A DNA stretch of 64,000 nt from Streptomyces sp. JHA26 (GTDB lineage Bacteria; Actinomycetota; Actinomycetes; Streptomycetales; Streptomycetaceae), in assembly GCF_002005565.1 (NCBI RefSeq), contig NZ_BDJC01000001.1:1-64000 (forward strand). Reading direction: 5' to 3'. A model generated the notes under the pieces. It was not told the DNA's origin, ran no database searches, and was given only the letters and a program-made list of their open reading frames with translations. The position numbers and the translations under genes were made by a program. Positions 11,090-19,634 of this stretch are shown piece by piece. The number at the start of each line of letters is the position of its first letter. The first letter of the stretch is position 1.

Positions 11090-12022
11090 ATGGCCGGCTG
11101 GAGTGTGCGCGACATCCCCGACCAGGGCGGGCGGACCGCCGTCGTCACCGGGGCCAACAGCGGACTCGGGTACGTGGTGGCGCGGGAGCTGGCGCGCAGG
11201 GGTGCGCGGGTCGTGCTCGCCTGCCGCAGCGAGGCGCGCGGCAGGGCGGCCCTGGGGCGGCTGGCCGGCGAGGTGCCGGGCGCCGACGTGGAACTGGCGC
11301 GGCTCGACCTCGGCGACCTGGCCTCCGTGCGGAAGTTCGCGAGCGCGCTGCCGTACGAACGGGTCGACCTGCTGGTCAACAACGCCGGGGTGATGGCGCT
11401 GCCCCACGGCACCACGGCGGACGGGTTCGAGACGCACTTCGGCGTCAACCACCTCGGGCACTTCGCCCTGACCGGACTGCTGCTGCCGACGCTGCTCGCC
11501 GCGCCGGGCGCCCGGATCGTCACCGTCTCCAGCATGATGCACGCGCTGGCCGACGTGGACCTGCGCGACCTCAACAACGTACGCCGCTACGGGCGGTGGA
11601 TCGCCTACGCCCGCTCGAAGTCCGCCAACCTGCTCTTCACGCACGAACTGGCGCGCCGGCTCGCGGCGCGGGACGGCGGCCCGGACGTGACGGCGGCCGC
11701 CGCCCACCCGGGGTACGCGGAGACCAACCTCCAGACCGCCGGACCGCGCGCCGAGGGGCGGCGGCTCGCCGAGCACCTGATGCTGCTCGCCAACCGGACC
11801 GTCGCCCAGTCCGCCGAGGCGGGCGCGCTGCCCGTCCTGTACGCGGCCACCGCGCCCGCCGTGGCCCCCGACTCCTTCACCGGCCCGTCCTTCGCCATGT
11901 GGCGCGGGGCGCCCGCACCGTCCTGGCGGGCGCCCCGGACCCGGGACGACGCGCGGGGGGAGCGGCTGTGGGCCGCCTCCGAGCGGCTGACGGGGGTCAC
12001 CTACGAGGCGCTGCGGACCTGA
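11090..12022 (+). CDS. Short-chain dehydrogenase/reductase, retinol-dehydrogenase-like
   Basis: NAD(P)-dependent oxidoreductase with a Rossmann fold. TGANSGLG (20-27) binds the cofactor, NNAG is at 97-100, and the catalytic Ser-Tyr-Lys set is S147/S148, Y173 and K177 in YARSKSANL. The 310-residue length and the long insert after the active-site Ser (MMHALADVDLRDLN) fit the RDH/WWOX-like SDRs. Arg at the end of the first basic stretch (CRSEAR) suggests NADPH preference. GGAAGGAG lies about 5 bases before the ATG. The physiological substrate is unknown. It converges on the next SDR gene across 135 bp of GC-rich sequence with small hairpins. Confidence 0.88.
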   Translation: MAGWSVRDIPDQGGRTAVVTGANSGLGYVVARELARRGARVVLACRSEARGRAALGRLAGEVPGADVELARLDLGDLASVRKFASALPYERVDLLVNNAGVMALPHGTTADGFETHFGVNHLGHFALTGLLLPTLLAAPGARIVTVSSMMHALADVDLRDLNNVRRYGRWIAYARSKSANLLFTHELARRLAARDGGPDVTAAAAHPGYAETNLQTAGPRAEGRRLAEHLMLLANRTVAQSAEAGALPVLYAATAPAVAPDSFTGPSFAMWRGAPAPSWRAPRTRDDARGERLWAASERLTGVTYEALRT

Positions 12023-12157
12023 GTGCGGGGCGCATCGGGCCCGGAACGGTCCGGTCCCGGACCCCGGGGCGACCGGGTCGACGGTCCAGGGAGAACCTGG
12101 GGCGGCCGGACGGCGCGTCCGTCCCCGGGCGGACGGGTTCCGGCCCCGGTGAGGGGG

Positions 12158-12925
12158 TCAGGCGGTCTGGCCGCCGTCCACGACCAGGTCGGTGCCCACC
12201 ACGGACGACGCGTCGTCCGACGCCAGGTACAGCACGGCCGCGGTGACCTCCTCCACCGACGAGACCCGGCCCAGCGGCGTCTCGCCCCGCATGCGCTCGG
12301 CCCGGCCCGCCTCCGTCTCGCCCGGCCGCAGGGACATGCTGGTCGCCGTGGCGCCCGGGCTGACGGCGTTGATGCGGACGCCGTCGGCGATGTGGTCCAG
12401 GGCGGCGCCCCGGGTGAGCACCGAGACCGCCGCCTTGGTGGCGGCGTAGGCGGTGGCGCCCGGGCTGCGCTTGTGCAGGCCGAAGGTCGAGGCGATGTTC
12501 ACGATCGCCCCGCCGGACGCCTGGGTGCGCATCCGGCGGACCTCCGCCCGGAGGGCGTGGAACACGCCGGTGACGTTGATGCCGAGCTGCGTGTGCCAGT
12601 CCTCCTCGGGCAGATCGGCCACGGGGACGCCGCCGCGGAAGACGCCCGCGTTGTTCACGGCCACGTCGAGCGAGCCGAAGTGCTCCACGGCGGCGGCCAC
12701 CAGGGCGTCCACGTCGGCGGGCCGGGTGACGTCCGCGGTGACGGCCAGCGCCTTGCCGCCCGCCTCCTCGATCAGCGCCACCGTCTCGTCGAGCGGCTCC
12801 CGCCTGCGCCCGGCGACCACGAGGTGCGCGCCCTCCCGGGCGAGGGCGAGGGCGACGGCCCGTCCGATGCCGGAGCCGGCGCCGGTCACGAGCGCGGTCC
12901 TGCCGGTGAAGCGCTGGGTGGTCAC
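12158..12925 (-). CDS. SDR family oxidoreductase (FabG-like), TetR partner
   Basis: Classical SDR of 255 residues. TGAGSGIG (14-21) is the cofactor loop, NNAG is at 91-94, and S146, Y160 and K164 form the active site (YAATK). GRRREP after the second strand favours NADPH. The C-terminal DLVVDGGQTA is typical of FabG-like 3-oxoacyl or alcohol dehydrogenases. The start is GTG at 12925 with GGGGAG 6 bases upstream. The neighbouring tetR is transcribed in the same direction and ends just upstream; both promoters carry the same TTGACCGATC element, so the pair probably forms a regulon. The inducer and substrate are unknown. Confidence 0.88.
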   Translation of the reverse strand: MTTQRFTGRTALVTGAGSGIGRAVALALAREGAHLVVAGRRREPLDETVALIEEAGGKALAVTADVTRPADVDALVAAAVEHFGSLDVAVNNAGVFRGGVPVADLPEEDWHTQLGINVTGVFHALRAEVRRMRTQASGGAIVNIASTFGLHKRSPGATAYAATKAAVSVLTRGAALDHIADGVRINAVSPGATATSMSLRPGETEAGRAERMRGETPLGRVSSVEEVTAAVLYLASDDASSVVGTDLVVDGGQTA

Positions 12926-12941
12926 GAAACTCCCCTTTTTC

Positions 12942-12962
12942 TTGACCGATCAGTTCATTATG
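12942..12962 (-). promoter_or_regulatory. Putative TetR operator at the SDR promoter
   Basis: TTGACCGATC followed by AGTTCATTATG. On the minus strand the same bases include TAATGA, a plausible -10 for the SDR gene. The element TTGACCGATC recurs at the tetR promoter (13601-13619), suggesting one regulator binds both. Confidence 0.55.
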
Positions 12963-12970
12963 AGGACGGA

Positions 12971-12994
12971 AAAACACCCCTCCCTGAAGAGGGG
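12971..12994 (-). terminator. Rho-independent terminator of the tetR gene
   Basis: On the minus strand, GCCCCTC and GAGGGGT form a short stem around a TTCAGG loop, followed directly by GTTTTT. It lies 4 bases past the tetR stop codon and ahead of the SDR promoter, so it separates the two transcripts. A genuine T-run is uncommon in this GC-rich sequence. Confidence 0.75.
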
Positions 12995-12997
12995 CGC

Positions 12998-13582
12998 TCA
13001 GTCGAGCAGGGCCAGGGCCTGTTCCGCCGCGTCCCGCACCCGCGCCGGGTCCGCCGACGCCTTGCCGACCACCCGCATGCCCTGGAGCAGGACCAGCAGC
13101 ATCCGGGCGAGGGCCGCCGGGTCGCGACCGGGGGGCAGTTCGCCCCCGTCCCGGGCGCGGGCCAGCGACGAGTGCAGCACGGTCTCCAGCTGGTCCCAGT
13201 TGCGCTCGACCCGCCGCGCGGCGACCGGGTCGTGCGGGGCCAGCTCGGCCGCCGTGTTGGTGACGAAGCAGCCGCGTCCCCGCAGGTCGTCGGCGGTCGC
13301 CTCGGCGGCGTAGCGCCGCACCAGGGACCGTACGCCCGGCAGGGCGGGGCCCGGCCGGGCCAGGTCCGCCAGCAGGTCCGGGAGCAACCCCTGCTCGTAA
13401 CGCTCCAGTGCCTTCAGGTACAGCTCGCGCTTGTTGCCGAAGGTCGCGTAGATGCTGGCGCGTCCGATGCCGAGGTGCTCCACGAGGTCGGACATCGACG
13501 TCGCCTCGTAGCCGCGCCGCCAGAACAGCTCCAGGGCTGCCCGCAGCGCGGCGTCCGGATCGAACTCCTTGGTCCTGGCCAC
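12998..13582 (-). CDS. TetR family transcriptional regulator
   Basis: A 194-residue one-component repressor. The N-terminal helix-turn-helix spans about 31-55, with LGIGRASIYATFGNKRELY as the recognition segment. The C-terminal ligand-binding domain is of the TetR_C type with a conserved CF pair (RGCFVTNTAAELAPHD), as in YxaF/LmrA-like and AcuR-type regulators. The start is GTG at 13582 with no ribosome site but a -10 box exactly 7 bases upstream, implying a leaderless mRNA. The matching elements upstream of this gene and the following SDR gene indicate autoregulation and control of the SDR. Confidence 0.9.
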   Translation of the reverse strand: MARTKEFDPDAALRAALELFWRRGYEATSMSDLVEHLGIGRASIYATFGNKRELYLKALERYEQGLLPDLLADLARPGPALPGVRSLVRRYAAEATADDLRGRGCFVTNTAAELAPHDPVAARRVERNWDQLETVLHSSLARARDGGELPPGRDPAALARMLLVLLQGMRVVGKASADPARVRDAAEQALALLD

Positions 13583-13619
13583 GTGCCGTAGCCTAGGCGT
13601 GAATGGAACGATCGGTCAA
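13583..13619 (-). promoter_or_regulatory. Leaderless tetR promoter overlapped by putative operator
   Basis: On the minus strand, TTGACC (13619-13614), an 18-bp spacer and TAGGCT (13595-13590) are followed by 7 bases and then the GTG start. The operator-like TTGACCGATCGTTCCATTC covers the -35 box, where a bound repressor would block polymerase. Confidence 0.65.
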
Positions 13620-13630
13620 GAAACCTCGGC

Positions 13631-14011
13631 TCAGGCGGTCGTCACCTCGTACGTCGTCACCCGGACCGTCTCGTCGTCCAGGCACACCCCGGTCGCGAGG
13701 TCGAAGCGCTGCTTGAGGAGCGGGGAGGCGACGAAGGGGCGGCCGCGGTGGCTGCCGGTCAGGCCGCGGGAGAGGACCGCCGCGCCGGTGAACGGGTCGC
13801 GGTTGTCGATGGCGTACAGCCCGCCCGTCCGGTCGCGGAACAGGGCCGCCTGTCCGCCGTCCGGCAGCAGGGCCGCCACGCCGCGGCCCGGGAGCAGGGC
13901 GTCGAGGTCGCAGGCCGTGAACCAGTCGTCCGCCAGCCGCAGCCGGACCTTCAGCTCGGTCGTCTCGGGTGCCAGGGTCTGGGGTGTCAGGGTCTGGGGT
14001 GCCGGGGTCAT
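13631..14011 (-). CDS. nirD: Nitrite reductase small subunit NirD
   Basis: Partner of NirB in NAD(P)H-dependent assimilatory reduction of nitrite to ammonium in the cytoplasm. The 126-residue protein has the Rieske-like fold typical of NirD (DWFTACDLDALLPGRGVAALL ... LYAIDNRDPFTGAAVLSRGL ... SPLLKQRFDLATGVCLDD) and, as in that family, lacks the Cys/His cluster ligands. Its ATG overlaps the nirB stop (ATGA), so translation is coupled. The N-terminal 18 residues are a low-complexity Thr/Pro run formed by short duplicated DNA (PQTLTPQTLAP). It is last in the operon. Confidence 0.93.
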   Translation of the reverse strand: MTPAPQTLTPQTLAPETTELKVRLRLADDWFTACDLDALLPGRGVAALLPDGGQAALFRDRTGGLYAIDNRDPFTGAAVLSRGLTGSHRGRPFVASPLLKQRFDLATGVCLDDETVRVTTYEVTTA

Positions 14012-16620
14012 CGCCGGGTGCTTCCTTCCAGGAGGTCGTCTTCCGAGGGGCGCCGCACGCCGATGCTCAGCAGCGGCAGGTCGGGCTTGATCTGGTCGCG
14101 CTCGGGCACGAAGCCGACGACCGGGTCGGGGGTGTCGGGTGCGTTGACGAAGGACACGAACCGGGCCAGCTTCTCGGGGTCGTTGATGGTCTCCGCCCAC
14201 TCGTCCCGGTAGTGCGAGACGTGCGCGCGCATCAGGGACTCCAGCTCGTCGCAGATGCCGAGCGAGTCGTGCACCACCACGTCCCGGACGTGGTCCAGGC
14301 CGCCGGGGATGCGCTCCAGCCAGGTGGAGGTGCGCTCCAGCTTGTCGGCGGTGCGGATGTAGAACATCAGGAACCGGTCGATCAGGCGGACCAGTTCGGC
14401 GTCGGAGAGGTCCTGCGCGAGCAGGTCCGCGTGGCGCGGGGTGGCGCCGCCGTTGCCGCCGACGTACAGGTTCCAGCCGTTGGAGGTGGCGATCACCCCG
14501 AAGTCCTTCGACTGGGCCTCCGCGCACTCGCGGGCGCACCCGGACACCGCCGACTTCAGCTTGTGCGGGGACCGCAGGCCCCGGTAGCGCAGCTCCAGGT
14601 CGATCGCCATGCGCACCGAGTCCTGGACGCCGTAGCGGCACCAGGTCTGCCCCACGCAGGACTTCACCGTGCGCAGCGACTTGCCGTACGCGTGCCCCGA
14701 CTCGAAGCCGGCGTCCACCAGCCGGGCCCAGATCAGCGGCAGTTGCTCGACGCGGGCGCCGAACATGTCGATGCGCTGGCCGCCGGTGATCTTCGTGTAG
14801 AGCCCGAAGTCGCGGGCGATCTCGCCGATGACGATCAGCTTCTCCGGGGCGATCTCGCCGCCGGGGATGCGGGGGACGACCGAGTACGAGCCGTTCTTCT
14901 GGAGGTTGGCCAGGAAGTGGTCGTTGGTGTCCTGGAGGGCCGCCTGCTCGCCGTCCAGGACGTAGCCGCTCGCGCCGATCGCCGGGGCGAGGGAGGCGAT
15001 GATCGAGCCGACCGCCGGCTTGCAGACCTCGCAGCCGTCACCGCCCCGGGCCTCCTCGCGGCCGTGCCGGTCCAGCAGGTCCCGGTAGGAGGTGATCCGC
15101 AGGGCGAGGACGATCTCGTACAGCTCCTCGCGGGTCTGGGCGAAACAGCCGCACAGGCCCTTGTCGACCTCGACGCCGCTCGCCTCCAGCTCGGCGGTGA
15201 CCAGCTGGTCCAGCACCTTGACGCAGGAGCCGCAGCCGGTGCCGGCCCTGGTGCACTTCTTCACCTCGGGCACGGTCGTGCAGGAGTGCTCCGTCACCGC
15301 GCCGCGGATCGTGCCCTTGGTGACGTTGTGGCAGGAGCAGATCACCGCGTCGTCGGGGAGGGCGGACGGGCCGAGCGGGGCGGGCGCCCCGGCGCCGGCG
15401 GGCAGCACCAGGGACTCCGGGGAGACGGGCGGGACCGAGCCGGTGAGGGCGCGCAGCGTGCCGTACGCCTCCGCGTCGCCGACCAGGATGCCGCCGAGCA
15501 GGGTGCCGTCGCGGCCGACGACCAGCTTCTTGTAGAGGCCCGCGCGGGAGTCGGAGTAGACGACGTCCAGGCAGCCCTCGGCGGTGCCGTGCGCGTCGCC
15601 GAAGGACGCCACGTCCACGCCGAGCAGTTTCAGCTTGGTGGACAGGTCGGCGCCGGTGAAGGCCGCCTCGTCCCGGGCGATGGTCGCGGCGGCCGTCTCG
15701 GCCTGCTCGTACCCCGGCGCCACCAGGCCGTACACCCGGCCGTCGGCGGCCAGCGCGCACTCGCCGATCGCGAACACGTGCGGGTCGGTGACCGTGCGGC
15801 ACTGCTCGTCGACGCTGATGCCGCCGCGCTCGCCGACCGCGAGCCCGCAGTCGCGGGCCAGCTGGTCGCGGGGGCGGACACCGGCGCTGAACACCACCAG
15901 GTCGGTGGCGAGTTCGGAGCCGTCGGACAGCTTCATGCCGGTGACGGCGCCGTCGTCGCCGGTCACGATCTCCTGCGTGCCGACGCCCGTGTGGACGGAC
16001 AGGCCCATCTCCTCGATGGTGCGCAGCAGCGCGGCGCCGCCGCCCTCGTCGACCTGCACCGGCATCAGGCGCGGCGCGAACTCCACGATGTGCGAGGTCA
16101 GTCCGAGCCCCTTGAGCGCGCCCGCCGCCTCCAGGCCGAGCAGTCCGCCGCCGACCACCGCGCCGGTCGTCGCGTTCTTCGCGTACTCCTCGATGGCGAG
16201 GAGGTCCTCGATCGTGCGGTAGACGAAGCAGCCCTCGGCGTCCTTGCCGGGGACCGGCGGGACGAAGGGGTAGGAGCCGGTGGCCAGGACCAGGACGTCG
16301 TAGTCGACGGTCAGCCCCGAGCGGGCGGTCACCCGGCGGGCCTCGCGGTCGATCGTCTCGGCCGGGTCGCCGACGTGCAGCTCGATGCCGTGCTCGGCGA
16401 TGAAGGCCATGTCGGTCATCGACAGGTCCTCGGGGGTCCTCCCCGAGAAGTACGAGGTGAGCTGGACGCGGTCGTAGGCCGGGCGCGGCTCCTCGCACAG
16501 CACGACCACGCGGTGCGTGGCGGTCAGGCCGCGCTCGGCGAGCGCCTCCAGGAAGCGCTGGCCGACCATGCCGTGGCCGACGAGCACGAGGGTGGGGGTG
16601 GGCCCCGGGGTGGCGGTCAT
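14008..16620 (-). CDS. nirB: Nitrite reductase large subunit NirB
   Basis: Siroheme/[4Fe-4S] flavoenzyme that reduces nitrite to ammonium using NAD(P)H. The 870 residues contain an N-terminal FAD/NAD(P) pyridine-nucleotide oxidoreductase module (GHGMVGQRF, GGGLLGLEAAG, FAIGECA), BFD-type [2Fe-2S] motifs (CSCHNVTKG, CGSC; CEVC), a ferredoxin-like half domain and the nitrite/sulfite reductase catalytic core. Cluster/siroheme Cys are in SCVGQTWCRYG and GCARECAEA, followed by NLYVGGNGG. The start overlaps the stop of the upstream FAD gene as TGATG, and the end overlaps nirD. The operon is probably GlnR-controlled (see 17861-17898). Confidence 0.96.
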   Translation of the reverse strand: MTATPGPTPTLVLVGHGMVGQRFLEALAERGLTATHRVVVLCEEPRPAYDRVQLTSYFSGRTPEDLSMTDMAFIAEHGIELHVGDPAETIDREARRVTARSGLTVDYDVLVLATGSYPFVPPVPGKDAEGCFVYRTIEDLLAIEEYAKNATTGAVVGGGLLGLEAAGALKGLGLTSHIVEFAPRLMPVQVDEGGGAALLRTIEEMGLSVHTGVGTQEIVTGDDGAVTGMKLSDGSELATDLVVFSAGVRPRDQLARDCGLAVGERGGISVDEQCRTVTDPHVFAIGECALAADGRVYGLVAPGYEQAETAAATIARDEAAFTGADLSTKLKLLGVDVASFGDAHGTAEGCLDVVYSDSRAGLYKKLVVGRDGTLLGGILVGDAEAYGTLRALTGSVPPVSPESLVLPAGAGAPAPLGPSALPDDAVICSCHNVTKGTIRGAVTEHSCTTVPEVKKCTRAGTGCGSCVKVLDQLVTAELEASGVEVDKGLCGCFAQTREELYEIVLALRITSYRDLLDRHGREEARGGDGCEVCKPAVGSIIASLAPAIGASGYVLDGEQAALQDTNDHFLANLQKNGSYSVVPRIPGGEIAPEKLIVIGEIARDFGLYTKITGGQRIDMFGARVEQLPLIWARLVDAGFESGHAYGKSLRTVKSCVGQTWCRYGVQDSVRMAIDLELRYRGLRSPHKLKSAVSGCARECAEAQSKDFGVIATSNGWNLYVGGNGGATPRHADLLAQDLSDAELVRLIDRFLMFYIRTADKLERTSTWLERIPGGLDHVRDVVVHDSLGICDELESLMRAHVSHYRDEWAETINDPEKLARFVSFVNAPDTPDPVVGFVPERDQIKPDLPLLSIGVRRPSEDDLLEGSTRR

Positions 16621-17837
16621 CAGGAGCCTCCGTCGTTGGTGAGCAGGTGGAGCAGGGGGCCGCCGTCGGAGGGGAGCGGCTCTGCTCCCTCCCAGGCGCG
16701 CGCCAGCGCGCCGACGGTGCCGAGTTCGCCGACCAGGACCCCGCCCACCAGCCGGTCGTCGCGGACGACGACCTTGCGGTAGGTGCCCCGGGTGGCGTCG
16801 GCGAGCTGCACGACGTCGTCGCCGGGGCGGGGGTCGGTCTCGCCGAACGCGGCGAGGTCGAAGGGGCTGTCCGGCCCGGTGAGGGTGAGCCGGGTCAGGG
16901 ACCGGGTGCCGGTGTAGCGGGCGGCGCGGTCGCCGGCCAGCAGCGCGGCCAGCGCGCCGGCCTGTTCGAGGGCGGGCGCGGCCAGTCCGTACACCGTGCC
17001 CGCGTGCTCGGCGCAGTCGCCGACGGCGCGGATGTGCGGGTCGGAGGTGCGCAGCTCGTCGTCGACGACCACGCCCTCGGCGACGTCCAGGCCCGCCGCC
17101 CGCGCGAGACCGACCCGGGGCCTCACCCCGCAGGCGAGGACCACCAGGTCGGTGCCGAGGGCGTACCCGTCGGCCATCTCCACCGACCGCACCGCCCCGC
17201 CGACCGAGCGCACGTCCCGCACCCGGCACTCGGTGTGCACCTCCACGCCGAGGTCCTCCAGGCGGCGCCGGACGAGCGCGGAGGCGGCCGGGTCGAGCTG
17301 GCGTTCCATCAGCCGCTCGGACTGCTGGGCGAGGACGACCTGCGCACCGCGCACGGCCAGCGCGCGGGCGGCGGAGACGCCGAGCAGCCCGCCGCCGACG
17401 ACGACCGCCCGCACCCCCGGCCGTACCGCCTTGGACAGGCCCAGGCAGTCGTCCATGGTGCGGAACGCGTGCACGCCCTCGGGCAGTTCGCGGCCCGGGG
17501 TGAACAGGCCGCGCAGCGGCGGCAGCACGGCGTTGGAGCCGGTGGCCAGGACCAGCGTGTCGTACGCGATCTCCGAGCCGTCGGCGCAGCGCACCGTCCG
17601 CGCGGACCGGTCGACGCCGGTGACCCGGGCGCGGACCAGCCGCGCGGGCGTCGGCAGGGCGGTCACCTCGGGGCCGAACCGTCCGGCCAGCACCTCCGCG
17701 AGCAGCACCCGGTTGTACGGGCGGTGCTCCTCGTCGCCGACCAGCAGCGCGGGCGTGCCGAGCTCACCGAGCCGCCGGGCGAGCGTCACACCCGCGAGCC
17801 CGGCGCCGATCACCACCACACGCGCGTTCGAGGTCAT
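16620..17837 (-). CDS. FAD-dependent NAD(P) oxidoreductase, first gene of the nir operon
   Basis: A 405-residue pyridine nucleotide-disulphide oxidoreductase-like protein. The FAD site is VVVIGAGLAGVTLARRL (about 7-23), LATGSN is near 99, VVVGGGLLGVSAARAL (about 146-161) binds NAD(P), and AVGDCAEHAG closes the FAD domain. It resembles the N-terminal flavin module of NirB and the NasB-type electron-transfer subunit of nitrate assimilation. It may pass electrons to NasA or NirB; this is inference from sequence and operon position. The ATG at 17837 has no strong ribosome site. The stop overlaps nirB by one base. Confidence 0.85.
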   Translation of the reverse strand: MTSNARVVVIGAGLAGVTLARRLGELGTPALLVGDEEHRPYNRVLLAEVLAGRFGPEVTALPTPARLVRARVTGVDRSARTVRCADGSEIAYDTLVLATGSNAVLPPLRGLFTPGRELPEGVHAFRTMDDCLGLSKAVRPGVRAVVVGGGLLGVSAARALAVRGAQVVLAQQSERLMERQLDPAASALVRRRLEDLGVEVHTECRVRDVRSVGGAVRSVEMADGYALGTDLVVLACGVRPRVGLARAAGLDVAEGVVVDDELRTSDPHIRAVGDCAEHAGTVYGLAAPALEQAGALAALLAGDRAARYTGTRSLTRLTLTGPDSPFDLAAFGETDPRPGDDVVQLADATRGTYRKVVVRDDRLVGGVLVGELGTVGALARAWEGAEPLPSDGGPLLHLLTNDGGS

Positions 17838-17860
17838 GGCAACGAGCCTGCGGTGCGGGT

Positions 17861-17898
17861 GTTACCCGACGGCATCCCCTCTGTTTCCCACGGGGAAC
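17861..17898 (-). promoter_or_regulatory. Putative GlnR box array upstream of the nir operon
   Basis: Read on the + strand, four pentamers are spaced exactly 11 bp apart: GTTAC (17861), GCATC (17872), GTTTC (17883) and GGAAC (17894). This matches gTnAc-n6-GaAAc-n6-gTnAc-n6-GaAAc, the GlnR consensus of actinomycetes, with mismatches mainly in the second and third units. The array begins 24 bp upstream of the first nir gene. nirB is an established GlnR target in S. coelicolor. Confidence 0.65.
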
Positions 17899-17998
17899 GC
17901 TGCCCTCAGCGGGGACGGGGGAGGGGTGTGAGGGGCGCCGGGCCCACCCGGGAGGGGTGTCGGACCCACCCGGGAACCTCAGAAGTCCCTCATCTCGA

Positions 17999-18028
17999 TG
18001 GACGGCACATCCATCCCGTCCATAGGGT
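17999..18028 (+). promoter_or_regulatory. Leaderless promoter of the TauE/SafE gene
   Basis: TGGACG (17999-18004), an 18-bp spacer and TAGGGT (18023-18028). The ATG at 18036 is 7 bases past the -10, where transcription would start. No ribosome-binding site is present. Confidence 0.5.
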
Positions 18029-18035
18029 CGCGAGC

Positions 18036-18818
18036 ATGCCCGACATCTCGCTGACCACGGTCGTCCTGCTGTGCCTCGCCGCCTTCGCGGCCGGGTGGAT
18101 CGACGCCGTGGTCGGCGGCGGCGGCCTCCTGCTGCTGCCGGCACTGCTGCTCGGCCTGCCCGCCGGGACCCCGGCCGCGCACGCCCTGGGCACCAACAAG
18201 GCGGTCGCCATCGTCGGCACCACGGGCGCGGCGGTGACGTACGCCCGCAAGGCGCCCGTGGACGTCCGCACGGCGGTGCGCATCGGCCTGGCGGCCCTCG
18301 CGGGGTCCTCGGGCGGGGCCTTCTTCGCCGCCGGGATGAGCACCGAGGTGCTCAAGCCCGTGATCATGGTGGTGCTGCTCGCCGTCGCGGCCTTCGTGAT
18401 CCTGCGTCCCGCCTTCGGCACCGCACCGGCCGCCGGCCCGGCCACCCGCCGCCAGATCCTCGCCGCGATCGGCCTCGCGGGCCTCGGCATCGGCTTCTAC
18501 GACGGCCTGATCGGTCCCGGCACCGGCACCTTCCTGGTCCTGGCGCTCACCGCCGTCCTGCACCTGGACCTGGTGACGGCCTCCGCCACCGCCAAGATCG
18601 TCAACTGCTGCACCAACGCGGGCGCCCTCGCCACCTTCGCCTGGCAGGGCGCGGTGCTGTGGCAGCTGGCCGCCCTGATGGCCGTCTTCAACCTCGGCGG
18701 CGGCATGTTCGGCGCGCACACGGCCCTCAAGAAGGGCAGCGGCTTCGTCCGCGTCGTCCTGCTGACGGTCGTCTTCGCCCTGGTGGCCGACCTGGCGTAC
18801 GAGCAGTGGCTGGCCTAG
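18036..18818 (+). CDS. TauE/SafE family sulfite or anion exporter
   Basis: A 260-residue polytopic membrane protein with about eight helices in two homologous halves. Each half starts with a Gly-rich loop: AGWIDAVVGGGGLLLLP in the first, GFYDGLIGPGTGTFL in the second. These are the signature of the TauE/SafE (DUF81) permease family, which exports sulfite, organosulfonates or related anions. It is divergent from the nir operon with about 200 bp between starts, which could hint at nitrite or another anion as substrate, but nothing in the sequence proves this. Start chosen from the promoter spacing at 18023. Confidence 0.85.
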   Translation: MPDISLTTVVLLCLAAFAAGWIDAVVGGGGLLLLPALLLGLPAGTPAAHALGTNKAVAIVGTTGAAVTYARKAPVDVRTAVRIGLAALAGSSGGAFFAAGMSTEVLKPVIMVVLLAVAAFVILRPAFGTAPAAGPATRRQILAAIGLAGLGIGFYDGLIGPGTGTFLVLALTAVLHLDLVTASATAKIVNCCTNAGALATFAWQGAVLWQLAALMAVFNLGGGMFGAHTALKKGSGFVRVVLLTVVFALVADLAYEQWLA

Positions 18819-18841
18819 GGCCACTTTCGCAACAGGCCCTA
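18816..18841. terminator. Bidirectional hairpin between TauE gene and sortase gene
   Basis: TAGGGCC (18816-18822) pairs with GGCCCTA (18835-18841). The first arm includes the TAG stop codon of the upstream gene. It sits between convergent genes and could serve both. Confidence 0.5.
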
Positions 18842-18903
18842 GCAGCGGCCGACCCGACGGTGGCCGACGAGGGGCGTGCACCTCGGCACGGCTCCCGGAC
18901 GCC

Positions 18904-19524
18904 TCACCGGCTGCCGGTGAGGTGTGCGAAGACGACCACGTTCCCCCGGTAACCGGTACCGCGCGAGTAGCCGCCGCCGCAGGTGATGACCCGCAACTCG
19001 GGCCGGTCGGCCGCGCCGTACACCTTCTCGTCGGGGAAGTCCGTCGCCGCGTACACCTCCACCGCGTCCACGGTGAACACCGCGACGCCACCGTCGCGCC
19101 GGTCGACCTCGATCACGGCGCCCTTCTCCAGGGCGCCGAGCCGGTAGAAGACGGCCGGTCCCTCGGCGTTGTCGACGTGCCCGGCGACGATCGCGGTGCC
19201 CGTCTCGCCGGGCGTGGTGCCCGCCTCGTACCAGCCGGCGAGGTTCTTCTTCTCGGCGGGCGGCACGTCCAGGCTCCCCGTCGGCGTCAGTCCGAGACCG
19301 GTCAGCGGGGCGTCCACGCCGATCGCCGGGATGCGGACGCGGTCGGGCGGGGAGGGCGGCAGCGCCGGTGCGCCGGGTGCCTCGGGCGCCCGCCCCGAGC
19401 CGGCCTGCGCGGCCGACGGCTGTGGCGGGGACCCGGTCTGCGGGCCACCGCTCAGGAGGTACGCCCCCGAGCAGAGGGCGACCGCGGTGACGGCCGTTAT
19501 CGCGGTGTTGCCGACCTTGTGCAT
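18904..19524 (-). CDS. Class F-like sortase (actinobacterial)
   Basis: Membrane-anchored cysteine transpeptidase of the cell surface. An N-terminal hydrophobic anchor (about 9-25) is followed by a Pro/Ala-rich linker and a sortase barrel. Active-site residues are H116 (IVAGHVDN), C182 (RVITCGGGY) and R193 (GYRGNVVVFA). The short length (206 residues), DRVRIPAIGVDAPL start and LAGWYEAGTTPGETGT segment fit class F sortases rather than housekeeping class E. I chose ATG at 19524 because GGGAGAG lies 8-10 bases upstream; the longer frame has no better site. It follows a secreted protein gene in the same direction (gap 110 bp), its probable partner. Confidence 0.88.
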   Translation of the reverse strand: MHKVGNTAITAVTAVALCSGAYLLSGGPQTGSPPQPSAAQAGSGRAPEAPGAPALPPSPPDRVRIPAIGVDAPLTGLGLTPTGSLDVPPAEKKNLAGWYEAGTTPGETGTAIVAGHVDNAEGPAVFYRLGALEKGAVIEVDRRDGGVAVFTVDAVEVYAATDFPDEKVYGAADRPELRVITCGGGYSRGTGYRGNVVVFAHLTGSR

Positions 19525-19634
19525 GACGACCACTCTCCCTCGGGGATCCCCTGCCCCCTCCGGGCCGCGAGGGGCGTCGGACCCGGAGGGGGTGGGGAAG
19601 TGCGGTACCGGCAACGGGCAGCGGAGGGTGCCCG

